Part shown: piece by piece, positions 33,514 to 42,229 of the stretch
How positions within the stretch are numbered: position 1 is the first letter of the stretch
Layout: the number at the start of each line of letters is the position of its first letter
NCBI GenBank assembly: GCA_017794705.1
Contig: CP051235.1
Coordinates: forward strand, 993,010-1,057,009
Reading direction: 5' to 3'
Source of the DNA: Devosia sp.
GTDB taxonomy: Bacteria > Pseudomonadota > Alphaproteobacteria > Rhizobiales > Devosiaceae
Length of the DNA stretch: 64,000 nucleotides
The notes under the pieces: generated by a model
What the model saw: the letters and a program-made list of their open reading frames with translations, nothing else
What the model was told of the DNA's origin: nothing
The model's database searches: none
Program-made: the position numbers and the translations under genes

Positions 33514-34632
33514 ATGGCAGTAGACACCGCACCCACCCCGGCGCCCGTCAAACTCTCCGGACGGCCAAGTGTTCGAACACTAAAGTTGGCCGAGGCAATC
33601 TTCATTCCGGTCTTCGCACTAGTTATCTCGGCGCTGGTCTTCTCCGTCTTTCTGCTGTTTCTGGGTCAGTCTCCAATCGACTTCTTTTCTTTGATCTGGA
33701 TAGGCGGTTTCGGCTCATCTTTTTCATGGCAGCAATCGCTGCAACGTGCAGCGCCTCTCATTCTTGCCGGCCTGGCGTTCGCCATTCCAGCCCGTATCGG
33801 CCTCACCATGATCGGCGCCGAAGGGGCGCTGGTCCTTGGAGGGTTCGGCGCTGCCGCCATTGCAATTCCGCTCGTCACCTATGCCGTCCCGCCACTGCTC
33901 ACACTGCCGTTGATGGCTTTGACGGCAATGGCGGTGGGCGGGGTGTGGATCGGCATAACGGGCTGGTTGAAGCACTACCGGGGTGTGAACGAAACCATCG
34001 CCTCGCTGCTGCTCAGCTATATCGCCATCGCCATCATGAATTTCTTCGTCGAGGGGCTGCTGCGCGACCCTGCCTCAGCCAACAAGCCGTCGACCTTGCC
34101 GATAGGTGAAGCCTATCGAATTGGCGCGATGCCGGGCACCAGCGTGCATTGGGGATTGGCTGCTGGAATAGTCCTCGCCATCGTTCTGCACATCCTGATG
34201 ACCCGCACGACCTTTGGGTTTGCAGCCCGGATGACGGGTGGAAATGCAAGAGCCTCCCAGGCCCAGGGGCTCCCGGTTGGATATCTGGTTGTCACTTGCT
34301 GTGTTGTTGCAGGAGCCTGTGCCGGTCTCGCAGGTTTCTTCGAAGTCGCGGCGATCCACGGTCAGGCTAACGCATCCTTGGTTGCCGGCTACGGGTTCAC
34401 CGGCATCCTGATTTCTTTCCTTGCCCGACACAATGCCCTGGCAGTCGTGCCGGTTGCCATCCTGTTCGGCGCCATCGCGGCGGCAGGTGGCCTGATCCAG
34501 CGCCGCATGGGCATGCCCGATGCCACGGTGCTGGTGCTTCAAGGCATCATCTTCGTCGTGCTGCTTACCAGTGAGAGCCTCTACGGCCGAATCAAGTTCT
34601 TCCAACCTGGTCCAGTGGGAGAGCGAACATGA
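33514..34632 (+). CDS. BMP-type ABC transporter permease, first subunit
   Basis: A 372-residue permease of the BPD_transp_2 class (YufP-like). A 45-residue polar N-terminus precedes membrane helices with family landmarks RIGLTMIGAEGALVLGGFGAA and YRGVNETIASLLLSYIAIAIMNFFVEG. The start at 33514 has AAGG upstream and lies beyond the hairpin; longer starts at 33439 or 33496 would overlap it. Its stop overlaps the second permease start by four bases. Confidence 0.9.
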   Translation: MAVDTAPTPAPVKLSGRPSVRTLKLAEAIFIPVFALVISALVFSVFLLFLGQSPIDFFSLIWIGGFGSSFSWQQSLQRAAPLILAGLAFAIPARIGLTMIGAEGALVLGGFGAAAIAIPLVTYAVPPLLTLPLMALTAMAVGGVWIGITGWLKHYRGVNETIASLLLSYIAIAIMNFFVEGLLRDPASANKPSTLPIGEAYRIGAMPGTSVHWGLAAGIVLAIVLHILMTRTTFGFAARMTGGNARASQAQGLPVGYLVVTCCVVAGACAGLAGFFEVAAIHGQANASLVAGYGFTGILISFLARHNALAVVPVAILFGAIAAAGGLIQRRMGMPDATVLVLQGIIFVVLLTSESLYGRIKFFQPGPVGERT

Positions 34633-35549
34633 ACGAAGGCGCATTGGTCACGGTTCTGATCGCCATGCTGGGCGGCGCCATTCGTGTTTCGACGCCATTC
34701 ATGTTCGTGGCACTCGGTGAATGTCTTACGGAAAAGTCGGGCCGGATCAATCTGGGGCTCGAAGGAAATCTCGTGTTGGGCGCTATGGTTGCCTACGGCG
34801 TGTCCTACCTGTCCGGAAACCCGTGGCTCGGTGTGCTGGCCGCCGGCAGCTCGGGACTGATCCTGGGCGCGATGCATGGCTATATCTGCAAGCTGCCCAA
34901 GGTGAACGATATTGCCGTCGGCATTGCGATGATGAGTTTCGGCACGGGAATCGCCTTCTTCTTTGGCAAACCCTACATCCAGCCGACCGCGCCGCGTCTT
35001 GACTCCATTCCACTGGGTGATTGGACCGGCAACTCCGCCCTTGCCCAAGCGCTGCAGGTAAATCCTCTTTTCTTTGTCGGCATTGCGCTTGCCCTTGCCA
35101 TGAGTTGGGCCTTCGCCAACACGAAATGGGGTTTGATCGTCAGGATGACTGGCGACAGCGCGGCTTCGGCTCGCGCCATGGGCGTTTCGGTGGATCTCGT
35201 CCGGTTTCTTGCCACCTCGGCTGGCGGATTCCTGGCCGGTATCGGCGGCGCATTCCTTTCCCTTTATTATCCGGGAAGCTGGAATGAAGGCCTGAGTTCT
35301 GGTCAGGGTCTGATGGCAGTCGCCCTGGTGATTTTTGCCCGTTGGGACCCCATCCGCTGCATCTGGGCCGCACTGTTGTTTGGTGCTGCCGGGGCCATCG
35401 GACCCGCCTTGCAGTCTGTTGGCATCACATCGGGCTACTACTTCTTCAACGCAGCGCCCTACATCCTGACCCTTTTCATCATGATTGCCTCGGCGCGATC
35501 GAAGGCCGCCGCCCGTGACGTGCCTGGTGAACTCTCGATTACAAAGTAG
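34629..35549 (+). CDS. BMP-type ABC transporter permease, second subunit
   Basis: A 306-residue permease (YufQ-like). The N-terminal R-V-S-T-P-F-M-F-V-A-L-G-E-C-L-T-E-K-S-G-R-I-N-L-G-L-E-G block is the strongest marker of this subfamily. It is ATGA-coupled to the first permease and followed nine bases later by the biuret hydrolase gene. The two permeases would form a heterodimer served by the duplicated ATPase at 36278. Confidence 0.92.
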   Translation: MNEGALVTVLIAMLGGAIRVSTPFMFVALGECLTEKSGRINLGLEGNLVLGAMVAYGVSYLSGNPWLGVLAAGSSGLILGAMHGYICKLPKVNDIAVGIAMMSFGTGIAFFFGKPYIQPTAPRLDSIPLGDWTGNSALAQALQVNPLFFVGIALALAMSWAFANTKWGLIVRMTGDSAASARAMGVSVDLVRFLATSAGGFLAGIGGAFLSLYYPGSWNEGLSSGQGLMAVALVIFARWDPIRCIWAALLFGAAGAIGPALQSVGITSGYYFFNAAPYILTLFIMIASARSKAAARDVPGELSITK

Positions 35550-35558
35550 GAGGCAGGA

Positions 35559-36281
35559 ATGTCAGTCGGTGACGAACGAATAGCGGCGGCGATGGTGCCG
35601 GGCGGCACGAACATAGAATCGGACCCCTATCCATGGCCCTTTGACGGCGACTGGGGGCCGCACAACACGGCGCTTGTCGTCATCGACATGCAAACCGACT
35701 TCTGTGCGCCCGGGGGCTATGTCGATTCCATGGGGTATGACATTTCATTGACGCGCGCGCCCATTGAGCCAATTCAGCGAGTGCTCAAGGCCATGCGCTC
35801 CAAGGGCTATCCCATCATCCACACTCGCGAAGGGCACAAGCCCGACCTCAGCGACCTGCCGGCCAACAAGCGCTGGCGTTCGCAGCGAATTGGCGCCGGG
35901 ATTGGCGACCAGGGTCCCTGTGGACGCATCCTGGTGCGGGGAGAACCTGGATGGGAAATCATCCCCGAACTGCTGCCCGAACCCGGAGAAGCCATCATCG
36001 ACAAGCCAGGCAAAGGCACCTTCATCGCCACGGATTTTGAACTTGTCCTGAGAATGAAGAATATCCGCAACATCATTTTCACTGGCGTGACAACTGACGT
36101 GTGCGTGCACACCACAATGCGCGATGCCAATGACCGGGGATACGAATGCCTGCTCCTTGAGGACTGTTGCGCGGCCACCAAGCAGTCCAACCATGATGCT
36201 GCGGTGGACATGATCAAGATGCAGGGTGGAGTGTTTGGTGCGGTGTCCAACTCTACGGTCCTGGTGGAGAGCTTGCCATGA
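35559..36281 (+). CDS. biuH: Biuret hydrolase-type isochorismatase-fold cysteine hydrolase
   Basis: A 240-residue isochorismatase-like hydrolase. The catalytic triad is Asp43 (VVIDMQTDF), Lys149 (IIDKPGKG) and Cys182 (TTDVCV), with Gln222 in MQGGVFG. These are offset by a constant +7 from the Asp36, Lys142, Cys175 and Gln215 that I recall for Rhizobium leguminosarum BiuH, and the surrounding blocks ([43 protein letters not shown]) are those of that enzyme. The reaction would be biuret to allophanate plus ammonia in the cytoplasm. It is embedded among transporter genes and ATGA-coupled to the ATPase. Triuret hydrolase (TrtA) is a close alternative. Confidence 0.85.
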   Translation: MSVGDERIAAAMVPGGTNIESDPYPWPFDGDWGPHNTALVVIDMQTDFCAPGGYVDSMGYDISLTRAPIEPIQRVLKAMRSKGYPIIHTREGHKPDLSDLPANKRWRSQRIGAGIGDQGPCGRILVRGEPGWEIIPELLPEPGEAIIDKPGKGTFIATDFELVLRMKNIRNIIFTGVTTDVCVHTTMRDANDRGYECLLLEDCCAATKQSNHDAAVDMIKMQGGVFGAVSNSTVLVESLP

Positions 36282-37819
36282 ACGCTCTGAGCCCAATTGC
36301 CGAAACGTCAATACGAGCACCGTCCCTAGAGGCGATCGGAATGACCAAAATCTTCGGACCCCTGGTCGCGCTCGACGATGTCTCGATCAAAGTGGAAGCG
36401 GGGTCGTTTCACGCCTTGCTGGGCGAGAACGGGGCGGGCAAGTCGACCTTGGTCAAGTCGATCATGGGCTTTTATCGCGCAGACCAGGGCCAGATCCTGC
36501 TTGACGAGGAAGAAGTCTCGATCAGGACACCCAGGGACGCACGCGATCTGGGTATCGGCATGGTCTATCAGCACTTCACGCTGGTGCCTTGCCTGACCGC
36601 TGCAGAAAACCTCGTCATATCTAGGGCCGATGCGCCGACGGTCTTTGACTGGCGCAAGGAAAAGAACCGGCTGGAGGAATTCATGGACCGCATGCCGTTC
36701 AAGGTTCACTTGAATGCGCAGGTCTCATCGCTATCAGCAGGAGAGAAACAGAAACTGGAAATACTGAAGCTGCTCTATCTTGATCAGCGATTCATGATCC
36801 TCGACGAACCGACCTCGGTGCTTACCCCGGGCGAAGCGGACGAAATGCTTGGCCTGTTGGGTGAGATGGCGGCGAAAAAGGAGATCACCGTTCTGATGAT
36901 CTCGCACAAGTTTCGCGAGGTCAAAGCCTTCTGCGACAGTTTTACAGTGCTGCGCAGGGGCAAGTTCACGGGCTCAGGCGACGCGCAGGCGGCAAGCGTT
37001 GAAGAGATGAGCAAGATGATGATCGGCGATACGCAGATTCGCGAACGCGCCGAAAGAACCCAGCACAACCGGCAGGAAGTAGTGCTGGATCTGGCGGGCC
37101 TCTGCGCTGTGGATGGTGAAGGATTGCCCGCCATTGATGCGCTCAATCTCAAGGTTCGTGCCGGCGAGATCGTCGGCGTGGCAGGTGTATCCGGCAACGG
37201 TCAAAGCGCTCTTGTTGAGTGCCTCGCCGGGCAGCGCCCGTTAAGTGACGGTGAAGTGCAAATCCATGGCAAACCGTTTGAACCGAAGCGAGCGGATTTT
37301 GACAAATTCAAGGTCTTTGGACTCCCTGAGGAACCATTGAAGAATGCCACCGTCCCACGCATGAGCGTATCCGAGAACATAGCATTCCGATCCTTCGACA
37401 AACCCCCAGTGGCGAGTTTGGGTTGGTGGATGCGTCCGGGCCCGATGCGTGAGCGTGCCAAGGAACTGATCGCAGCCTATCGCGTCAAAACGACATCTCC
37501 GGAAGCGCCGATCGAAGACCTCTCAGGTGGCAACGTCCAGCGTGCAGTGCTGGCGCGCGAGCTGAGCGGAGATGTCGACGTGCTGATCGTTGCGAACCCT
37601 TGCTTCGGGCTTGATTTCGCCTCCGTCGCAGAGATCCGCTCACAGATTATGGAACAGCGCAATCGCGGTGCTGCAGTTCTGCTGGTATCCGAAGACCTGG
37701 ACGAAATCCTTGAACTTGCCGATCGCGTGGCAGTGATGTCCGGCGGCACCATCACATACGTGTCCCCAATTGAGGACACCGACCGCAACACAATCGGTCA
37801 ACACATGGCGGGACACTGA
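36278..37819 (+). CDS. BMP-type ABC transporter ATP-binding protein (duplicated NBD, degenerate second site)
   Basis: A 513-residue YufO-like ATPase with two NBDs. NBD1 is complete: GENGAGKST, signature LSAGEKQK, Walker [16 protein letters not shown]2 has P-loop [10 protein letters not shown], signature LSGGNVQR and a Walker B reading [12 protein letters not shown], where the acidic residues after the hydrophobic run are missing (A-N instead of D-E). NBD2 is therefore probably catalytically weak, as in related BMP systems but more extreme. It is coupled to biuH by ATGA overlap. Confidence 0.93.
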   Translation: MNALSPIAETSIRAPSLEAIGMTKIFGPLVALDDVSIKVEAGSFHALLGENGAGKSTLVKSIMGFYRADQGQILLDEEEVSIRTPRDARDLGIGMVYQHFTLVPCLTAAENLVISRADAPTVFDWRKEKNRLEEFMDRMPFKVHLNAQVSSLSAGEKQKLEILKLLYLDQRFMILDEPTSVLTPGEADEMLGLLGEMAAKKEITVLMISHKFREVKAFCDSFTVLRRGKFTGSGDAQAASVEEMSKMMIGDTQIRERAERTQHNRQEVVLDLAGLCAVDGEGLPAIDALNLKVRAGEIVGVAGVSGNGQSALVECLAGQRPLSDGEVQIHGKPFEPKRADFDKFKVFGLPEEPLKNATVPRMSVSENIAFRSFDKPPVASLGWWMRPGPMRERAKELIAAYRVKTTSPEAPIEDLSGGNVQRAVLARELSGDVDVLIVANPCFGLDFASVAEIRSQIMEQRNRGAAVLLVSEDLDEILELADRVAVMSGGTITYVSPIEDTDRNTIGQHMAGH

Positions 37820-37821
37820 CC

Positions 37822-38502
37822 ATGATCGAAGTCGCTGCCCGACCTTATGCCTTTCAGCTCGATCCCGGTCACACCGCGCTTGTTGTCATCGATATGCAGC
37901 GCGACTTCATAGAACCGGGTGGCTTTGGCGACAGTCTGGGCAATGACGTCAGTCTTCTTGAAGCGATCATACCCACTACGGCCGAATTGATCAGCCTGTT
38001 CCGCAGAATGGGCTGGCCCATTGTGCACACGAGGGAGGCTCACAAGGCGGACCTGAGCGACTGCCCACCGGGGAAGCGAAGCCGGGGGGCGCCGGGGCTG
38101 AAGATCGGCGACGAAGGTGCGATGGGGCGCATCCTGATTTCCGGGGAACCGGGAAATCAAATCGTCGCCGATCTTGCCCCGCTGCCGGGCGAAATCGAAA
38201 TGGACAAGCCGGGCAAGGGAATGTTTTGGGCGACAGGTCTTCACGAAAGGCTGAAGGCATTGGGGATCACCCACCTGGTGTTTGCAGGCGTGACGACGGA
38301 GGTCTGTGTTCAGACTTCGATGCGCGAGGCCAATGACCGCGGATACGAGTGCTTGTTGATCGAAGATGCAACCGAAAGCTACTTTCCCGAATTCAAAAGG
38401 GCCGCCATTGAAATGATCGTGGCACAGGGCGGTATCGTAGGCTGGGCCACGCCTTTTGCTGCTCTTGAGGCGGCTCTGGCACCCGAGAAGGTTCATGCCT
38501 GA
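37822..38502 (+). CDS. Second isochorismatase-fold cysteine hydrolase (triuret/ureide hydrolase candidate)
   Basis: A 226-residue paralogue of the biuret hydrolase. The active-site set is intact: Asp24 (VVIDMQRDF), Lys129 (EMDKPGKG), Cys162 (TTEVCV) and Gln202 (AQGGIVG). It diverges in substrate-facing regions: the block after [12 protein letters not shown] reads [16 protein letters not shown], and the lid after [11 protein letters not shown] differs. Known relatives with this fold act on biuret, triuret, guanylurea and N-carbamoyl compounds. In an operon that already has biuH, a role on triuret, guanylurea or another ureide is the most economical idea; the substrate cannot be read from sequence. 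Confidence 0.82.
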   Translation: MIEVAARPYAFQLDPGHTALVVIDMQRDFIEPGGFGDSLGNDVSLLEAIIPTTAELISLFRRMGWPIVHTREAHKADLSDCPPGKRSRGAPGLKIGDEGAMGRILISGEPGNQIVADLAPLPGEIEMDKPGKGMFWATGLHERLKALGITHLVFAGVTTEVCVQTSMREANDRGYECLLIEDATESYFPEFKRAAIEMIVAQGGIVGWATPFAALEAALAPEKVHA

Positions 38503-39268
38503 ACAAGGTCGCTGGGCTGGTCGCAATCCTGAAAAGGACTTGATCCGTCACCACGTCTGGTCGTCCCTTGAAGCAGATGGCGTTGCGGTTGGACCGGCCT
38601 GGAGCATGATCCCGAATTTCGTCGGTGCCGATCTCGCCGCGTGGCACCTCGCACAAACGGATGAGTGGAAATCAGCGCGAACCGTCAAGACAAACCCGGA
38701 TCACCCTCAAATTCCCATACGCATTCGGGCGCTTTACGAGGGCAAAACGGTCTACACGCCCGTTCCCTATTTGACGCGCGAATTTCCCTATCTGAAGCTC
38801 GACCCGGTGGCCCTGAACCGGAAAGGCGTGTCGTTTGAACTGGCAGCCACGGCTGAAGGGTTCATGGAACATGGTGAGCGAGTCGAGTTTGAACAGGTCG
38901 AACCGCTCGACTTCTGCGTCGTAGGGTCCGTCGCCGTCAGTCGCCGGGGCGGGCGAACCGGCAAGGGCGCGGGATTCGCGGACCTCGAAACGGCAATTTT
39001 TCGGGAACTGCAGATCGTTTCCGATTTCACGCCCATGGCAACGAGCATTCATTCGAGCCAGCTTGTCGACGACGCGCGTATTGTGATCGAGAGCCACGAT
39101 TCCCCGCTCGACTTCATTGCGACCGAAAGGGAACTGATCCGCTCTGGGAACCGCAGTCCGCGCCCCAACGGAGTGGAGTGGGACAAGGTGCGCGAAGATC
39201 AGTTCGAAAACATTCCGTTCCTAACCGAGCTCCGCGACCGAATGCTCTTGCGAAGGAACGAGGCATGA
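38495..39268 (+). CDS. 5-formyltetrahydrofolate cyclo-ligase-like protein
   Basis: A 257-residue protein resembling the 5-formyl-THF cyclo-ligase/NagB-like fold: an early R-H-H-V-W-S-S-L segment, an I-P-N-F-V-G-A-D-L block, [19 protein letters not shown] and a [13 protein letters not shown] motif like the P-loop-equivalent of MTHFS. The ATG at 38495 lies inside the end of the preceding hydrolase. Homologues of this larger type are associated with ureide/purine catabolism rather than housekeeping folate repair, so it may act on a one-carbon or carboxyl adduct. Function in this operon is unknown. Confidence 0.72.
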   Translation: MPEQGRWAGRNPEKDLIRHHVWSSLEADGVAVGPAWSMIPNFVGADLAAWHLAQTDEWKSARTVKTNPDHPQIPIRIRALYEGKTVYTPVPYLTREFPYLKLDPVALNRKGVSFELAATAEGFMEHGERVEFEQVEPLDFCVVGSVAVSRRGGRTGKGAGFADLETAIFRELQIVSDFTPMATSIHSSQLVDDARIVIESHDSPLDFIATERELIRSGNRSPRPNGVEWDKVREDQFENIPFLTELRDRMLLRRNEA

Positions 39269-39645
39269 TTTTCAACGATCCTCAAGTAATCGCAGAAGTC
39301 AGAGCTGCTTTTGTTGCCTACGAAGCCGACCTGCTGGCGGGCCGGTCCGAAGCGCTGGATGGATACTTCCTGCAAACAGCCGACCTCGTGCGCTATGGCG
39401 TGGCCGACATGCAGCATGGAATCGAAGAGCTCAGCGCTTGGCGTTCCACGCAAGGACCGTTTCAACGCCAACTCGAACGCCTGGTGATCTCGACATTCGG
39501 CGACAGTTTCGCTACTGCCTCAACCTTGTTCCGTCGCCCTGACTTGCCCGGTGAACTGGGGCGGCAGATGCAGACTTGGGTAAAAACGCCAGATGGCTGG
39601 AGAATTGCGGCGGCCCACGTCAGCATGATGGCAGAGACCGGATAG
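39265..39645 (+). CDS. AtzH/HpxZ-like protein (DUF3225, NTF2 fold)
   Basis: A 126-residue AtzH-like protein. The block L-V-R-Y-G-V-A-D-M-Q-H-G-I-E-E-L-S-A-W-R, the strand F-A-T-A-S-T-L-F-R-R and the C-terminal Q-T-W-V-K-T-P-D-G-W-R-I-A-A-A-H-V-S-M-M are the family signature. AtzH accompanies AtzE/AtzF in cyanuric acid degradation and HpxZ accompanies oxamate/ureide genes; AtzH is reported to act on 1,3-dicarboxyurea. Its ATG overlaps the previous stop. It supports the ureide assignment of the operon and may clear a dead-end carboxylated urea. Confidence 0.85.
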   Translation: MIFNDPQVIAEVRAAFVAYEADLLAGRSEALDGYFLQTADLVRYGVADMQHGIEELSAWRSTQGPFQRQLERLVISTFGDSFATASTLFRRPDLPGELGRQMQTWVKTPDGWRIAAAHVSMMAETG

Positions 39646-39661
39646 AAAGAGGCAGAACAGC

Positions 39662-40321
39662 GTGCTCAAGCGCTCGGCCCGGACGTCGGCGGAGGATATC
39701 AGACAGCAACTTGCGGCGCGGATCATATCAGGTGCGCTTGAGCCTGGCATGCCGCTAGATGAGTCCGAACTCGCACGAGAATTCGAAGTCTCGCGAACAC
39801 CGATCCGTGAGGCGCTGCGGCTGTTGGGCGCAAGCGGGCTGGTCGACCAGCGGCCGCACGCCAAGGCCATCGTTGCCAAACCGGACGAACAGACACTCAC
39901 GGGCATGTTCGAAGTGATGGGCTATCTTGAAGGCCTTTGTTCAGGGCTTAGCGCCGTGTCGATGACGAGCAGTGAGCGCCAGTCACTCGACAACCTTCAC
40001 ACGCGGATGGCGGCCATTGTCCGATCGGGCGACCTCAAAGCCTATACGCTGGCCAACGAAGAGTTTCACAACGTCATCTACGACGGTTCACACAATCCAT
40101 ATCTGGCGGAAATCACCTATAGCACGCGCCAGCGTGTGCAACCTTTCAGGCGGGCGCAGTTCGCTCATCCCGGTCGACTGGCTCGCTCACACGCTGAACA
40201 CGGCCTTATTGTTGACGCCATCTTACAGGGCAAGCGCGAGGACGCGGAGGCCCACATGCGGAGCCATATCTCAATAGTGGAAGGTGCCTACCAGAGACTG
40301 ACGCAAAGGATCAGTCCCTAG
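39662..40321 (+). CDS. GntR-family regulator with FCD domain, biuret/ureide locus
   Basis: A 219-residue FadR-type regulator starting at GTG 39662. The winged helix spans about residues 10-70 (AEDIRQQLAARIISGALEPGMPLDESELAREFEVSRTPIREALRLLGASGLV); the FCD domain has E-E-F-H-N-V-I-Y and later H-A-E-H-G-L-I metal-site residues. It is the last gene of the transporter operon and overlaps the allophanate hydrolase gene tail-to-tail by 11 bases. The shared 15-mer at 32086 and 42102 is its most likely operator, so it would control both halves of the pathway. Confidence 0.88.
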   Translation: MLKRSARTSAEDIRQQLAARIISGALEPGMPLDESELAREFEVSRTPIREALRLLGASGLVDQRPHAKAIVAKPDEQTLTGMFEVMGYLEGLCSGLSAVSMTSSERQSLDNLHTRMAAIVRSGDLKAYTLANEEFHNVIYDGSHNPYLAEITYSTRQRVQPFRRAQFAHPGRLARSHAEHGLIVDAILQGKREDAEAHMRSHISIVEGAYQRLTQRISP

Positions 40322-42044
40322 GTGAATCGAGAAAGGCACGCCAGCCGCCGAACTGGCTGATGTCCCGAGCCCGTTTCACCGCCTCGGCCTCGACCAGAAA
40401 CCCTTTGACGGTAACACCGCTCGAGAGTTGAACGGAACCAATGCCCAGTGGCGAAGGAATGTCAGCCACAAACCGCCCGAAACCTTGTGTGGGTAGGGAC
40501 CAAATCTCCAAGGCTATCGAGGACCCGGCCCCTGTCGCGACCCTCAAGAGACCTGGCTTGGCGGGCTTTGTTCCCTCCAGCGCGAATAATGCATAGTCTG
40601 CGCTGGTTCGCGCTTCCGACACAAAAACGCCACCGGCATCAACAAGCTGCCCGTTAAGCGGCAGGCCCGACAAGTGGGCGCCAACGACAGCAATATTGAT
40701 CCGGTCTGCCACACTAGGCGTCGGCCCGCCCATTGGGCGTCCTTCAGCCGCGGCTGCCACCGAGGCTAGGTAAGCATCCGTGCCGGCTTTGCCGATCAAA
40801 GTTATGCTGGATGGCAACCCGTCGTCCCGTTCTCCAACCGGCACGGAGATTGCACAAAGGTCGAGCAAATTCACAAAATTCGTATAGCTGCCCAGGTTGG
40901 AGTTGAGCTGGATCGGTTCAGCTTCGACCTCTTTGGTCGTGTAGAATCGAGGAACTGTTGGCACCAGCAGCATGTCGACCCGATCCAAAATGCGGCTGGC
41001 GGTGCGCCGAAAGTCAGCAAGCCTGTATGTCGCTTCGAACGCAGATACGGCCGTCAGCCCTCGAGCACCAGAAATGATCTTGAAGGTGATCGGATGGAAA
41101 ACATCGGGCGATCCTTCCACTAGGGCCTTTGTAGCCGCATATCGCTCGGCAACCCAAGGGCCCTCATAGAGAAGGCGAGCGACGGCGTGCAGTGGCTCGA
41201 AATCCACCTCGATCACTTCCGCCCCAATCTGTTCGAGCCGGCCAATATCCGAAGCGAAAGCCTTCTCGGATGCCGAGTCCCCGAAGAACATACGCTGGTC
41301 GGCGCGCGGCACCCCGACACGAAAATGACCGGGGGGTGCCCCGGCAATCATTCTCGGAAACGGTTTCGAATAAGCATCTCTTGCATCATATGCCGCCGCT
41401 ATTGCTGCAACCTCGCAGGCGGATGCGACGTTTGGCGCAAAAACCGACACTGTGTCCAGGGTGCGGCAAGCAGGAACCATCCCGGTTGCGGACAGCATTC
41501 CAAGACTGGGTTTGAGACCTACTATGCCGTTCATTCCCGCGGGAATTCGCCCTGAACCGGCGGTATCAGTTCCGAGTGCAAAATCCACTACGCCGGCGGC
41601 GACAGCTACTGCAGATCCCGAGCTGGACCCGCCGGGAATGAGATCCTCGCGAAGCGCGTTTCTCGGCGTCCCGTATGGCGACCGAACGCCGACCAGCCCG
41701 GTTGCGAACTGATCCAGGTTCGTCTTTCCGATCGCGATTGCTCCAGCCGCTTCAAGAAGTTGCACGACAAAGGCCGATTCTTCTGGAGTGTAGGCAAACG
41801 CAGGACATGCGGCAGTCGTTGGGAGTCCTCGGACGTCAATATTGTCCTTGGCGGCAAACACCCGGCCAAACAGCGCCCCTCTTTCAGAGCGTCGCTCAAT
41901 TTGCTCGGCTTCTGCAATTGCCTCGTCTTCGCTCTTCAGCGAAATGAACAGGGCCGGATCGTCATACTCCTTTATGGCCCGATAGGTTCGCAGGACTGCA
42001 TCTTTCGGTGAAGTTGTCGTTGCGCTTCGTCCGTGCATGCCCAA
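40311..42044 (-). CDS. atzF: Allophanate hydrolase (AtzF type)
   Basis: A 577-residue amidase-signature enzyme. The Ser-cisSer-Lys triad is Lys66 (AAKDN), Ser140 (GGSSSGSA) and Ser164 (TAGSGRIPA); spacings 74 and 24 equal those of Lys91/Ser165/Ser189 in Pseudomonas AtzF. A C-terminal domain from about residue 455 (IAVVGAHLSGLPLNGQL to FLVEAEAVKRA) is the AtzF-specific domain that completes decarboxylation, so the enzyme is full length. It converts allophanate to ammonia and CO2, the step after biuret hydrolysis. It is convergent with the GntR gene and has the putative GntR site 58 bases upstream. Confidence 0.93.
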   Translation of the reverse strand: MGMHGRSATTTSPKDAVLRTYRAIKEYDDPALFISLKSEDEAIAEAEQIERRSERGALFGRVFAAKDNIDVRGLPTTAACPAFAYTPEESAFVVQLLEAAGAIAIGKTNLDQFATGLVGVRSPYGTPRNALREDLIPGGSSSGSAVAVAAGVVDFALGTDTAGSGRIPAGMNGIVGLKPSLGMLSATGMVPACRTLDTVSVFAPNVASACEVAAIAAAYDARDAYSKPFPRMIAGAPPGHFRVGVPRADQRMFFGDSASEKAFASDIGRLEQIGAEVIEVDFEPLHAVARLLYEGPWVAERYAATKALVEGSPDVFHPITFKIISGARGLTAVSAFEATYRLADFRRTASRILDRVDMLLVPTVPRFYTTKEVEAEPIQLNSNLGSYTNFVNLLDLCAISVPVGERDDGLPSSITLIGKAGTDAYLASVAAAAEGRPMGGPTPSVADRINIAVVGAHLSGLPLNGQLVDAGGVFVSEARTSADYALFALEGTKPAKPGLLRVATGAGSSIALEIWSLPTQGFGRFVADIPSPLGIGSVQLSSGVTVKGFLVEAEAVKRARDISQFGGWRAFLDSPRD

Positions 42045-42101
42045 TCTGCCTTTCTCTCGCTCGCAGACTGAGTGTTGCCCATAAATTTAGCAAAGAGAAG
42101 C

Positions 42102-42116
42102 CTATTGCATACAATT
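42102..42116 (-). promoter_or_regulatory. GntR operator candidate, allophanate hydrolase promoter
   Basis: On the minus strand this reads AATTGTATGCAATAG, identical over 15 bases to 32086-32100. A weaker relative (ATTGTTTGCAT in plus orientation, about 42123-42133) lies beside it, which may be a second half-occupied site. The element overlaps the region where the atzF promoter -35 is expected, consistent with repression. Confidence 0.65.
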
Positions 42117-42229
42117 CAGATGTGATTGTTTGCATGTGTTGCGAGAATCATTATTTCCAGGCCAACGCAATCGCGTCCAATCTGCTCCCATTGGTGCCGG
42201 CAATCGGTGCTGTGGAACGCTGAGGCGTC

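Noticed and set aside
35559-42044. Full cyanuric acid or guanidine carboxylase pathway
   Set aside because: No AtzD/TrzD ring hydrolase, AtzE/AtzG or biotin-dependent carboxylase is present; only the biuret and allophanate steps are supported.
42090-42103. A GG...GC sequence before atzF resembling a sigma-54 promoter
   Set aside because: The GG and GC are nine bases apart instead of ten and the -24 half is poor, so it does not fit the strict spacing.
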